DNA of 64,000 nucleotides, taken from Brevipalpus yothersi (taxonomy: Eukaryota > Arthropoda > Arachnida > Trombidiformes > Tenuipalpidae). Below, one piece after another: positions 37,103 through 48,098 of this stretch. The stretch lies in contig QZCP01000290.1 in assembly GCA_003956705.1 (NCBI GenBank), forward strand, positions 149,402-213,401. The letters run 5' to 3'. The notes under the pieces are model-generated. The model was not told the origin of the DNA. It was given only the letters and a program-made list of their open reading frames with translations, and did not search any database. The translations under genes and the position numbers were made by a program. Position 1 is the first letter of the stretch. Each line of letters begins with the position of its first letter.

Positions 37103-38779
37103 TCAATGTTCTCTCTTCTCAAAAGATACCATCAGAGGACCAGTTGCTTTCTGTTGAAAATTGAAACAATATTCGAAATCTTTGTAGGAAAGAGGAGTGT
37201 GTATGATGAAATTTCTCAAAATGTGTGCCATTATCGTTTTCATCTCAAACCATGAATAAAGTTGACCTATACAGCCACGTGGTCCACCACTGAAAGGTAG
37301 ATAAAGGTATGGACTTCGAGCTGCTTGACCCTCTGTTGTGTAACGTTCAGGAACGAAAGCATTCGGATTTGGATAATATTCTGGACACCTTTGAATGGAC
37401 CAGACGGGAATAACAACTGAAACTCCTTTCGGAATTTCGTAGCCTCCTATTTCAAAGTCGTGAGAAGCTCTTCGAGAAAGAAAAGTGAGTGCAGGAAACA
37501 ATCTCATTGCCTCACGAATACTTCCTTCAACCAGAACGAGATCTTTCAGGTCTTCGGTTTCCACTTCATCTTTATCGTTAACAAACAGGCGATCAACTTC
37601 AGCTCGTGCTTTTTCTTGGATTTCAGGATGACAAGCAAGAAGATAAGTTGTCCATGTTAAAGCTCTAACCGTCGTTTCGAAGCCTCCAATGAATGCTGTG
37701 GCAAGTTCTTCAATCAAATTTTCTCTCGTAAATGATTTGTCTCCTTTACGCTCACTATTGAGATATAATTTAACCAGGATTTCTGCATAAGCTTCATAAG
37801 GCTTATCTGATCCAGTTGTTCCACTGTCATTTGAATCTGATTCGATATTTTGCTCATCACTCGATTCAGTTTTACCCCATTTCTTGAGACTTTGCGATGC
37901 AATCCAATCGATAGTCTCCCAGTAACCTTTGGTTAATCTTGCAACACGATTTTTCTCCAGAAAATTGAAAACAGCAGGAATCCATTTCAACGGATTCAAA
38001 TAGCAGGCGAGAATTTGATCAGCATTCTCTTGCGCTATAGACAGAAACTTTTTGATATTATCAATATCAGCTTGAGTGTACTCGATTCCAAATATTGTTT
38101 GGAAAACAATCTCAAGCACTGGATCAACGAACAAATGGTCCACACTTGTCTGTTCTCCATTCAAGTCATGCAGAACTTGTAACCATTTCAATGTTACATC
38201 ATTAAAATTGACCATAAAATATTCACAAGGCTTTTTTGCAAGACTTGGACGAACTTGACGACGTCTCACTTTCCATTTATTACCATTAGATGTCAATAAA
38301 CCTTCTTTCAAAGCTTGACGTAGAAGAAAATATGCTGCTGGCTTGTCTAAATGATCTTTCAGCACAGTCTAAAGAATGAGTTGATAACAGTGAAAAATAT
38401 CAATCAGTAAGAAATGGATTACCTCAATCATATCCGGATCAGTTATGTTGACGAATGGATACCAGAAAACCCAGAAAGAAAATACTTTATGTTTGTACCA
38501 GTACTTTTTATTCCGCTCTTCCATGAACTTTCTTGCAGCTGTGAGAAAATATAATCGAAACTTTCTAAACACTCTTGTCTGGGGAAAAAGATTCGAAAAT
38601 TTCTCACCAACTCCTAAAGGATCCTGACAATTTCCTAGAGGACTGGGTAAAAGATCTTGCACATCTCCGAAAAGCCATGATCTCGGACCATGAGGCAGTC
38701 TACGGAGCTTTCGAAACATGGGCCATAGTTTGATGAAGTAGTACAATAAGATGCACAATATCAGTGAAATTAATATCAT
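37103..38779 (-). CDS. Cytochrome P450 (clan 4-like)
   Basis: Two exons on the minus strand, 38779-38423 and 38368-37103, phase 0, 540 residues. A membrane-bound haem monooxygenase: N-terminal anchor (MILISLILCILLYYFIKLW) followed by LPHGPRSWLFGDV. C-helix region WKVRRRQVRPS, I-helix GGFETT (347-352) and ExxR EAMR (405-408). PERY lies near residue 460, and the haem loop FSGGPRGCIG (478-487) has ligand Cys485. The early start, the DHLDKPAAYFLL segment and the general layout resemble CYP4-clan enzymes, but I do not assign a subfamily. A polar, acidic Ser/Asp/Glu insertion at about 289-308 is unusual. Substrate unknown. Confidence 0.92.
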
Positions 38780-38836
38780 GATTGAACTTGAGTGAAAAAA
38801 CTTGAAATAAGAGTTGAATTCTTGCCATCTTTCTTT

Positions 38837-38844
38837 TAAATATA
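38837..38844 (-). promoter_or_regulatory. Possible TATA box of the P450 gene
   Basis: The minus strand reads TATATTTA here, about 60 bases before the ATG, a reasonable distance for a TATA box with a short leader. Sequence-only call. Confidence 0.35.
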
Positions 38845-40070
38845 GTCAAAAATTTTGTTTCCATGACTATAGGCTAGATAATTCGAGAGGGCTGGTACAA
38901 TTCAAACCATGAAACATTATTCTATTGGAAGAAGGTGAATGGAACGGTTAACGAAAATTATATGAACTGCCTCAAATTGAGCCAATATTTTTATTCACAA
39001 AAAAATAAATAAAAATCAGCAAAATTACACATTTTACAGCTGATAACAATTATAATGTCAACGCGTGGCTACTCAGATGACAAATAAGTGATAGAATTTG
39101 CGTTTCCTATTGAAGTGAATCGAATTGGCTTCATTGGCTGAGCAAGGGAGGATGCTGACTGAGAAACAGTCTCAAAAAATTGCGTGATCTCTCTGCAATT
39201 TGATCGGTTGAATAGCTTCATGATTATGTACAGATTTTTTTTCAGCATTAGAACAAGTTAACGAGTTATCGCCAAGAGGATTGCATAAATTTCAATCAAA
39301 GGTAACTGTTTTGATCCTCCTGGTTAGAGTAGTATTCGGAGAACGATGAGCATAGCAAATTGTACATCAAACCTCTTTTACGTGATGAAAATCGATTAAA
39401 TACTTAGAGTACCTTATTGTTCATTCTCAACTTACAAACAGGGCATGAACTAAGAAAAAAATTAAAAACTTCGGCTCAATAATTGTTTTGATCTCTCCCA
39501 TCAATCACACACTTCGAATTTATTTACATTATGTATTGAAGATACAATGTAGCATTTTCTCATCCAAGTGAAGTGAGAATATTTGTCCAAGAGTAAAACC
39601 AAAAATGAATTCGGCTGCAGTTGCTACGGAATTCAAAGTCTTATAACTATCTAACTAATTATAATTCTGAAGAACAAAAATGTGAAAAAAAAATTCATCG
39701 CACGTGTATGAAAAGTGAGACAATCTAATTTTTTTACTGCTTAACTTCTATACCTTCTTGGATACAAAATTTCTCTTATCTATGAACAGTACCTTCAGTT
39801 TATATTTCGTCTGTAGGTGTACCATAGGATATTTCTTCATATTTTTCTGAAAATATCTTTTGTTAGAGTTTTACAGACAATCTAAGGTTTCATCATTTTC
39901 TAGCATTCCGCGGGTCCCAATGAATAGAATGTCTCGAGAAATCATGATATTAGAAGAAATGTTTCGCGTTTCGAAGTCTGGCGTTGTCATGTGAACCCAG
40001 TGAAGTAAAAATATTTTGGAATATTTTTCGGCTAGTTTTTTGTCAGTTTACATGAATGCTTGTTCTCGCA
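38845..40070. other. Intergenic region, P450 to ELMOD3
   Basis: Divergent upstream regions with no recognised gene on either strand. Confidence 0.5.
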
Positions 40071-43000
40071 ATGATTGGCCCTCCATGCTCTAAAACTAAT
40101 AAAGGTAGAAAAATGAGCGGATTAAGAACGATAACTGATTGATTCTTTTTCTCTTCTTCTTTAGCTGATGATCCTCGGAACAGGGATCTTCAGGAAGCCC
40201 AAAGTGAGTGGGACCGGATAAATGTGATCCCAATAATCGATCTGACCAGTGGAGAATCATTCAAATCACCTCCATTAGCCAGGGAAATATCTGTGATTGA
40301 AGATTTCGAGCAAGTTGATCACTATTTTCACAATCTCAACCTCTCATCAGAATTGCTTCGAATCAAACCGATCAAAAGAAAATCATTGCTCGCTCAATTG
40401 ATAGAGTTTATACCTCTATGTGGACCAGTCAAACTAGAGAGAAATCTGATCAACGCTCGTGATCGTGTGTTTGCCATGGCCTTATTATCTTTCAATCACC
40501 AAGAGCCTATTCATCATCGTTTTCTGGCCACAATTTATTTTAAACTCACTAAACAGCCTATTCCATCGTATAATTTTTGTGGAAATCACTGGGAAAACGT
40601 TGGATTCCAAGGAACTGATCCGGCAACCGACCTTCGAGGTGTTGGAATGCTGGGTCTTTATCAATTACTCTACTTTATTTTGACACCAGAATATCATCAG
40701 CTTTTGAATGATATTCATCGGATATCCTTGGATCCTGTACAAAATTTTCCATTCGCTGCGATGAGTACCAATATTACAGCAATTGTTCTTCAAATCTTGA
40801 GATCATCAAAATTGAATCGCCAATTGAACAAGAGTCGAGAAGTATTCACAACTATCAACGATCTCTATTGTGATCTTTACCTGTGTCTGTTCATGAGATG
40901 GAAAATGGAAAAGAAAACTATAAGAGATGCTGGATACGTATTAAAAGGTAACTGTATTAGTATTTTGTAGCCTTTCGAGCGGAAATATGTGAAGGGAAAA
41001 TAGTTTTCAGATCAACATGTGAGAATCTTAACTGGATAATTTTAGCGCATTGTGGCCTGGATTTAATGTTTTGATGGTCATAAAAAGTTACAAAATTCAC
41101 CATAGTGTAACAAGAGATCCAAGTTGTTCATTGTTCCACAAAGGAGATCGATTGAATGGAGGACAGGAGTTGTTTGGTTCTTCATCAAAGTTCGTGAAGT
41201 TTTGTGAGAAATGGTACATAAGGATTCTCGAAAAATGAGAAAAATGATAGATCTCTTATAGATACAAATGGGAAGATGGTCTCGGGTGGTTGAGAAAAAC
41301 TTCCATCCCTAGGGAATTGGTTACTTGAAATATATATGTTTCTTCATGAGATAGAAATAAGCAAATTTACAAGAATATAAATTATAATCTACTCCTTGAT
41401 ATTTCGACCCCACTCAGATTCAGACTTTAGCTAAACTAGAAAAACTCTATTGTTATGTCAATTCGAAATATGAGCTCCATCCTCTGTTGGGAGCTCCAAG
41501 ATTCAAAACTCCTACAGTGTTATCTCTCGATGCGGTGACGAGAAACTCATCGTAGGGCGATATATCTAGATCATATACATCTGATTTATGCATAATCACA
41601 TCACCAATATACTTATGTTCATTAGGGTAACGTCTGTATCGTTTCACTTTACCACCCTCACACGCAGCATACAAGAAACAACCATTGGTAGTGTACTTGA
41701 GCTTCCACATTTGACTGGGATTCGTTGAATGTAGTTTGCTATGCTTTTCATGAGGACCATTCTCTGGGGTATAGCATGAGATACTATCACCTCCTATCAA
41801 GATATGACTCTTGAATCCATTGTTGCTCATTGATCCGAAGTCTTCAGGTGTGGCAGCAATCGTGTTAGCATTATGACCAACAGAAAAGGTATGGAGAGTT
41901 TCACCTCCTAGTGTAGTGATCTAGACAAAATAGATGAACAATGTTGAGAGAGAAGAAATCATCTAAAAAAATTTGTTCCTCACTTTACAAACTCCCTCAT
42001 TAGATAGAGAGACCAGACCACTGCCATCACTTTTGACAAAAGGCCAGCTATGATTCAGGAAAGTGATATCTCTAATTGTAGAAGCATGGAGCTGTTAAAA
42101 AAATTGAGATTTTAGTAGGACTCAAACTACTCAACTAGTTACGAAGAGTTTGGCAATAGTAATAGGAAATACATACATCAAAAAGAAACTCTCGAACATT
42201 AGGCATCCTAGTGTCTAAAAGTGCTACACTTCGCCCGTTGGAGCAATTACATGCTGCTAGATTAGGATTTGTTGGATCACACGCCAACGCTATCCTCTCT
42301 CGACCTTGGTATGCACAATTCTCGTAACATTGTATTTGATTGCCCCGTTCCACGTCTAACACAGCCAGCCTTCTTGATGCTGCTGTGGCCAGTATTTTTT
42401 GTCCATCAGGAGTAAACCGGATCCCAGTGATGTAGCGACCTGCAGACAGTGATTAGAAGAGGTCAGAGTTCATTATTCTCTACGAAATATAATGCATAAG
42501 ATAGGAAGTTTAATCACACATACACACACACGCATAGAGAGAGATGTAAACAAACGCGATGATTCAATCACATGTCTCATTTGAGAACCCAATTAATCAT
42601 CACAGCTAGATGATCTTACAAAATTGACACACACACATATACACATACAAGATAATCAAGAACGAGAACATAGTAGAAGAGAAAATGGAGAACGGAAAGA
42701 GGAGACTATAATTGAACCTGTTCATGTAATCACTTGAAGACCAGTGTGCAATCATATTTACCTGTACTAGGTGATGCTAATTTGAATGAAAGTAGTAGAT
42801 TGTGCACGGAAGCATTGTGAGCATTATATATGTTAATTTTACCATCATTTCCACCAGAACAGAAGAGATGGCGATCTTTTGGACTGAAAGCTACCCCTTT
42901 AACCTCTTTATTATGGTAGCGAAGAAATCTTGGCTTGCCTTCACTTTGCATTATACGTAACACTATTAATTTTTCTCTATGATTTGGTCCAGATTAATTC

Positions 43001-43801
43001 TTTCCTTCTATTATCTCTCTCCTCTTTTCTTTCTACAAAATATAGCCTTTCTCAATGATCATTCATTGATTTAAATTTTTGTTGATACTTTTGGTTGAAA
43101 GAGAGAAAGAGAGAGAAACAAAAATTGTGTCTCAATCAAAACACCAATGAGTGTATTGATGATGGTTGAATAAAACACATGTGATGTTGTTGATCCAGAT
43201 TATAATAGTCCACCATACCACAAATACACTCACACACAAATGGATAAAAATCTCAAAATAATCAACCACAAGATGATGAACAAAAAAGAGAGAGAGAGAG
43301 AGAGAGAAATAGATTGAAATATACTCTGATTACATGCACACATATAAACAACACAGTCACTGCACAAGCTAACTGTAAGCCTTAAAAATTTAAGGCCCTT
43401 AAATGACACACTTTATCCTCTCTCTTTTCTCTCTCTTTTTTAGGGGAAGCTTATGAAGCGCCGCGATCTTCTCTCTCTCTCTCTCTCTTCCTCTTTCTTT
43501 CTGTCTCTCTCTTTTTCCTGATCTTATTGCAGCAAGTGTAAACGTCTTCCTCTTTTTCGTTCTAATGTCCACATTCGAGAGATGATGTATTAGTAGATCA
43601 TCATCATCCCAAGTATGAGATATGATTTCACTTGAAATGATTTTTTTCTTCTTCTTTTTGATTGCAGAGATCCGACAAAAGGCTAAAGAAAATTTAAAGA
43701 GTATCATTGGTAAGGCGAAGAAATATGAGTCAGATGGTGAAGAACGATACATGTCTGATGGCCTCGTACAATTTACAGATATTGGGAATGTATTCGATTA
43801 G
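40071..43801 (+). CDS. ELMOD3: ELMOD3 ELMO-domain Arf/Arl GTPase-activating protein
   Basis: Exons 40071-40104 (tentative start), 40165-40947 and 43668-43801, phases 1 and 1, 316 residues. ELMOD proteins are GAPs for Arl2/Arf-type GTPases. The ELMO domain in exon 2 has the family block HWENVGFQGTDPATDLRG then VGMLGLYQLLYF, with the catalytic-type Arg in DLRG, and later FPFAAMSTNIT. Exon 2 ends in GYVLK plus one base. Joining it to 43668 in phase 1 gives VLKEIRQKAKENLKSIIGK, matching the VLKE continuation of vertebrate ELMOD3; frames directly after the donor stop within a few residues. The last intron is 2.7 kb and contains a whole gene on the other strand. Exon 1 has a weak donor (GTAGAA), so the start is less certain. 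Confidence 0.88.
41453..42951 (-). CDS. WD40-repeat protein of unassigned family, nested in ELMOD3
   Basis: Four exons on the minus strand: 42951-42762, 42439-42177, 42091-41984, 41920-41453; phases 1,0,0; 342 residues, a length that fits one seven-bladed propeller. Repeat-like segments: EVKGVAFSPKDRHLFCSGGNDGKINIY, with a GRYITGIRFTPDGQKILATAA blade next, then RERIALACDPTNPNLAACNC, TIRDITFLNHSWPFVKSDG, MWKLKYTTNGCFLYAACEGG and VYDLDISPYDEFLVTASRDN. It contains KRYRRYPNEHKYIG and ends SSYFELT. The sequence looks well constrained, but I cannot name the family. An ATG at 42951 follows an acceptor-like TTAATAG, so an upstream 5' exon is possible. The gene lies wholly inside the last ELMOD3 intron. 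Confidence 0.85.
43287..43307. repeat. (GA)n microsatellite
   Basis: Short GA run in the ELMOD3 intron upstream of the nested gene. A CT-rich tract at 43465-43515 lies nearby. Confidence 0.85.
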
Positions 43802-44798
43802 ATGACTAATTGGCTGTTAATCGTTTGACTATTTGTTTTAATGATGACTGTAGAGAGGGATTGTTTTTTTTCGGCAACATTTGGGTTTAGTGTTGATTGG
43901 AAGAAGAAAAAAGAGAAATGTTGGCAAAAAGAAATATTGTATAAATTTTGTTCCATCGTGCATATGGAATGAGAAAAAATTTTACTCCATGTATTTCTTC
44001 AAACACTTCGAAAAGTTACCAAAATAAAAGGGATGTAAGATGAACCGTTTAAACCAATACTGAAGTTAGAGAGACACTCGAGTTTGGGCCATATTTTGCA
44101 CAATTTGAACTTATGAAAGCAATCGATCAAAGTTTGTCATGTATTTAAAAAGAGAGCAAAATGAGGACAAATCATCAACTATAAATGGCTGATTTCTTGT
44201 TAAGATCCATCTTTCTAACGGTACTGAAGAAGAAAATTCTTTCATCGCTACAAAACGAGGAGCTGACTCAAGTTGTACAACGATATGAGGTCAAGTATAG
44301 AGCCTCATGGCGAGCGGGAAAATTCGACTCATCCAAGAGATTACAGAATCACAAAATCAAGTAGAAAACTAAAATATATTAAATCTTGTAGATTAGGAGG
44401 AAGATTTTTGGAACAATAGAAAATTAAGCGAAATACATGTATTCCATCGAACCATCGAACTATTTTTTATTTGATTTTTTTGGAAACATAAAGAAAAAAT
44501 TCCTCAAAAATCTAGATGATCTGATAGAAGAACTTTCCACATCTATTAAAAAAATAATTTATGCTATCGAAATAAAAAATGCGAAGAATCCCACAAAAAT
44601 TCCCAAAAATTTTCCATCGAAGGAAAAGTATTGATAAGCACATGCTTAAAGCGTGGCGCGATCAACACAACCTGATGAGAGTTTGTTTACAAACATTGTT
44701 CAGTATCACAATCAATATTTTTGTTGAGCGGATTTCATTCGCTTTGCTTTCTTATGCTTTAAATTGATTTTTAATCAGTTTCATTTTGATGTCACAAC
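43802..44798. other. Intergenic region, ELMOD3 to SNAPC2
   Basis: Probably ELMOD3 3' UTR and SNAPC2 promoter. The Lys/Ile-rich frame at 44437-44634 has no family resemblance. Confidence 0.5.
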
Positions 44799-45930
44799 AT
44801 GTCCAAGTATAAGAATAAAAATTCTGATCCCATTTCCAGTCCTCAAGTGAAGAGACAAGAATCACTCGGTACTCAGCGGTATGCCTTCAATGCTCGGTAA
44901 GTATATATGCTTGAACATTTAATTGTGCTCCATGTGTTCTGGTGAATGTTCTTGTATTTAATATTATGGTCATTAATCTTTTGATACAGAGAAAAACGAT
45001 CGTTCTTAGCAGCTCTTCGAGAGAATGGAATCAGTGTCATTTATGATCTCAAAAAATTGGCCAAATACTTACCAGATCGATCTGAAAGTGAACTCAGGTG
45101 TGTATCAATCATCTTAAAGTAATCGCCCAGTATTAATTGCTCTTCATTTCAGGTCCATTATTGATAGCTATGTACGCCGAGCTCATTCTGAACAATCATC
45201 AGAAAATCGCCTAGAGTCCATGTCAAAGCTGGAAAACATGGAAGAATGGTGTAGAATTATCAGCAGTTGCGTTCCATTTCCTTCCAAAAGAGATGATCTT
45301 TCAAATTGCTTATCGGAGATTGTAGCCAAAAAAGCAGAGGAAATGGATGAAATCTCAGATCACGATGATGATGATGATGAAAGCAGTGAGAGCCGAGAGG
45401 TCGATTACAAAGCTATTTACAATTTTTTTGCTGATGTTATGAGTGGTAAATATCCAGCTGAGTTACCTGAACGAGAGTCACTTCTAGTCGTCACAACAAT
45501 TGATAGTCTTCTCGATATGGTCGAAAATCTGGACACAAGTGAAGAAAATAATTTTCTAAATAAGTGTCCTTGGTGGCAAAGTGATCAAGAGTGTAATCTG
45601 AACAACGGTACCGAGCCAGCTAGTACCTCAGATGTTTCTCGTGATTCAAGTGATTCTATGTCTATTCGCTCCATTCCAATTGCTATTCCGGATCAGAATC
45701 ATCAAAATGGAGACCAAATCATGGCCGAAACTTCTCAATCATCTACTTCCTTCTCTTCTCAGCTGAACGATCGGCTTCAGAAAGTTTTAAATTGTAGTGA
45801 CCCTACCTCGTTGGAAAGTTATTATGATCTCCCTCGTATTCGCAAAATTAGAGAGTGTTTCAACCCTTTGACAGTGCCAACTGATCTATTGAAAAAAGAA
45901 CACAATATTCTCTCCTGCTTTTTTGAATAA
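44799..45930 (+). CDS. SNAPC2: SNAPC2-like snRNA-activating protein complex subunit
   Basis: Three exons: 44799-44896, 44990-45097, 45153-45930; both introns phase 2; 327 residues. The N-terminal part resembles SNAPC2 (SNAP45), a subunit of the complex that binds the proximal sequence element of snRNA promoters for Pol II/III. It has a RYAFNAREKRSFLAALREN segment, then LAKYLPDRSESELRSIIDSY and VRRA, in the order and spacing of the SNAPC2 Myb/SANT-like opening (aromatic-x-AREKR...L...L..RSEAEI). WCRIISSCVPFP follows at the expected distance. The rest is acidic (a D-rich run near residue 120) and Ser-rich. Assignment rests on the N-terminal third; the C-terminus is unfamiliar. The AATAAA overlapping the stop (45926-45932) may belong to a poly(A) signal. 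Confidence 0.7.
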
Positions 45931-46687
45931 ATACCCATCTCATTTCCATCACGATCGTGATTTCATCTTCATTTCATATTTAATGGAAAATCTGATTATA
46001 TTCTTTCATCATTTTACATATTCTATGGGCCCTTAACATTAAAATTTTTTGGCCTAAAAGCCGCTAGAGGAAACGTTCCAAAAGGAGAGAGATAATTTCT
46101 ACCACATCATTCTCGGTGCTAAGAAGCAAAATGATTCGACTCAATTCTGAAGGTCATCGTACAAAATTTTTATCACTCATCAGCGCCATTAATTTATCCT
46201 GTTACTAGGGGATCGGTTGAAAAAGTGTTGAAAGAATTAGCAATAAGTAACTTGTATGTCAGATTAATCATGCAACAACTTTCAAATTGATTGACCATTC
46301 ATTCCAGAACGTATTCCAATAGCTTTGCCATTCCTCTTTAGTTTCAAGTTTTGATCACAATTGAATCGGTTTATTTTGTGAATTGCTTTTGAATTTTGTG
46401 TTGTTCAACTTTCCCCAATCAACAATGAAAATCTGCTGTCGGAGACCATTCCCTATGGCGTCGAGATCTTGCTCTCCATCAAGCTCTTGCTCTTCGTCAA
46501 GTTCTTGCTCGTCAAGGAGCTTTCCTAATCGTGGACTTTCGGGAACAAGGATCAGCATAATCAAGAAGAAGAAGGGCAAAGGTAAATGTAAGTTTATGGA
46601 CATCGTTTTATTAGAAAAAGTGTTACCGATACATATATCGTGTATAAAAAAATGAAGAGACTAAACATATAAATAGCACATACAAGT
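45931..46687. other. Convergent intergenic region, SNAPC2 and ARL13B
   Basis: Contains a short repeat of TCTTGCTC(T/G)(T/C)C(A/G)TCAAG type at 46467-46517. This yields Ser/Cys-rich frames on + and Glu/Asp/Leu-rich frames on -, neither convincing as a gene. Confidence 0.45.
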
Positions 46688-48098
46688 CTAGCCACTACTC
46701 AAACGAGCTCTATTATTTGGGAATATTTTGTTGGTGCCAAAAATCGCTGATTTGGATCGCATATTCTTATTCAGTCTTGAAGAAAATTTTCCTTTTTTAT
46801 ACTTAATTTTTACCTCTGGAACATTCGATTCTGTTGCACTTTCTACCACTTCATTCTGCCCATCTGGCTTATTGCATCTGTTGTCCTCAATCCCTGAGTT
46901 TTCCATTACATTGCTTACTGAATCTTGTTTTGGCGAAGCTTCACCATTGATACCAGAATCTCTAGAGTTTTCCAGAGGATCTTTTTCTTTCACACTATTT
47001 TGACTATCTTTTTTCGAGCTCTCATCTTTTCTGTTCTTTGATCGACTACTTCCTCGAAATTTTTTGATTCTTTGCATCATTATTTTCTGCTCCAATTCAA
47101 TTTGACGCCTAGTTTCAATAGTTACCCTGTTGTCCAAATGATCCCAATTGTTCATAATGTATTGCACGAGCCAAGCATAGCCACGATCCAGCAAAGCATT
47201 TTTGGGAATTCTTGTTCCCCACTTGTTCAGTAGAGAACACGATTCCTGTAAGTGGAGATAAACGATTTTTCGATAGCTATTTAATCTTATGAGCAGTAGT
47301 ATCAAATACTTACCACCTTCGTTGGACACTCAAATTTGTTTACAGTAGTATTTAGATGTATTTTTTTACAAATTTCGAATTCATCCAAAGCACTCTCTAC
47401 GTCCTGCTTATTTGCTAGTCTATTGGGATGAAAAATATTATTATTCCATCCGGAAAACTTCCATTCGATTTTCCACTACTTACACTAAAATAGGTTTCCC
47501 TCGGACACAATCATTTGCCAATGTATCTTGTAGAGCCTCTCGAACATAGTCCAATCGATTCTCATCAGTTGAATCAATCAGTAGCACAAATCCATGGACC
47601 AAAGGAAAATAGTTTCTCCATATATCACGAATATTTTTCCCGCCACCCACATCGTACAGGCGAACTGCATAGCGATGTGAGTTCTTGAGGTCGTGAGAAG
47701 AGAAGCCTATCGTTGGAACCAGATTGTTTGATGGATCTGAGTGTCAAATAGTGACATTAGTGGAATGAAAATCTTTCTGATCTCAATATTTTATCACCAC
47801 TTTGAATCCTTATCGAATCGATAGTTGAGACCTATTTTCTACTTTCACTTACCCTTCATGAGATATCTTGCGAAAGAGGTCTTTCCGGCTCCATCTAATC
47901 CAATGAGCATCAACTGGATTAATCGTTTTCTCCTATCAAATCAAACACAAGGAAGGCGTTAAATTTTACTTCATGAATGTCAAACAATTATTTCAAAAAT
48001 TACGAATGAATGAATGTCAAGCCTGTTCCTGTTATCAAGTGTTTTGCAAGTAACAATTTGGAAAAATTTACCTACCGTTTTTGCCAACAGCAACCCAT
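46688..48098 (-). CDS. ARL13B: ARL13B-like ciliary Arf-family GTPase
   Basis: Five exons on the minus strand: 48098-48076, 47932-47853, 47736-47484, 47419-47314, 47245-46688; phases 2,1,2,0; 339 residues. ARL13B sits in the ciliary membrane and activates Arl3. The micro-exon encodes M-G-C-C-W-Q-K, putting Cys3/Cys4 where vertebrate ARL13B is palmitoylated. G1 is GLDGAGKTS (19-27), G3 DVGGG (Gly in place of the catalytic Gln, as in ARL13B) and G4 NKQD. After the GTPase fold comes RGYAWLVQYIMNNWDHLDNRV and a coiled-coil/basic segment (TIETRRQIELEQKIMMQRIKKF). The Ser/Asp/Lys-rich disordered tail is shorter than the vertebrate one (428 residues) and has no obvious polyproline stretch. Presence implies ciliated sensory neurons or similar cells. 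Confidence 0.92.

Noticed and set aside
41050..41238. 62-codon plus frame as a possible ELMOD3 C-terminus
   Set aside because: The phase-1 join to its acceptor gives a different frame that stops after about ten residues; the exon at 43668 fits phase and homology.
43399..43752. Minus-strand 117-codon frame
   Set aside because: Lys/Arg/Glu-rich translation of a CT-rich intron and antisense to the real ELMOD3 last exon.
44296..44330. TGGCGAGCGGG...ATTCGACTC as possible tRNA A/B boxes
   Set aside because: Box spacing and flanking arms do not fold into a cloverleaf; no tRNA gene could be supported in the window.
46355..46655. Frames on both strands (Ser/Cys-rich +, Glu/Leu-rich -)
   Set aside because: Driven by a short tandem repeat; no start context, splice partners or family match.
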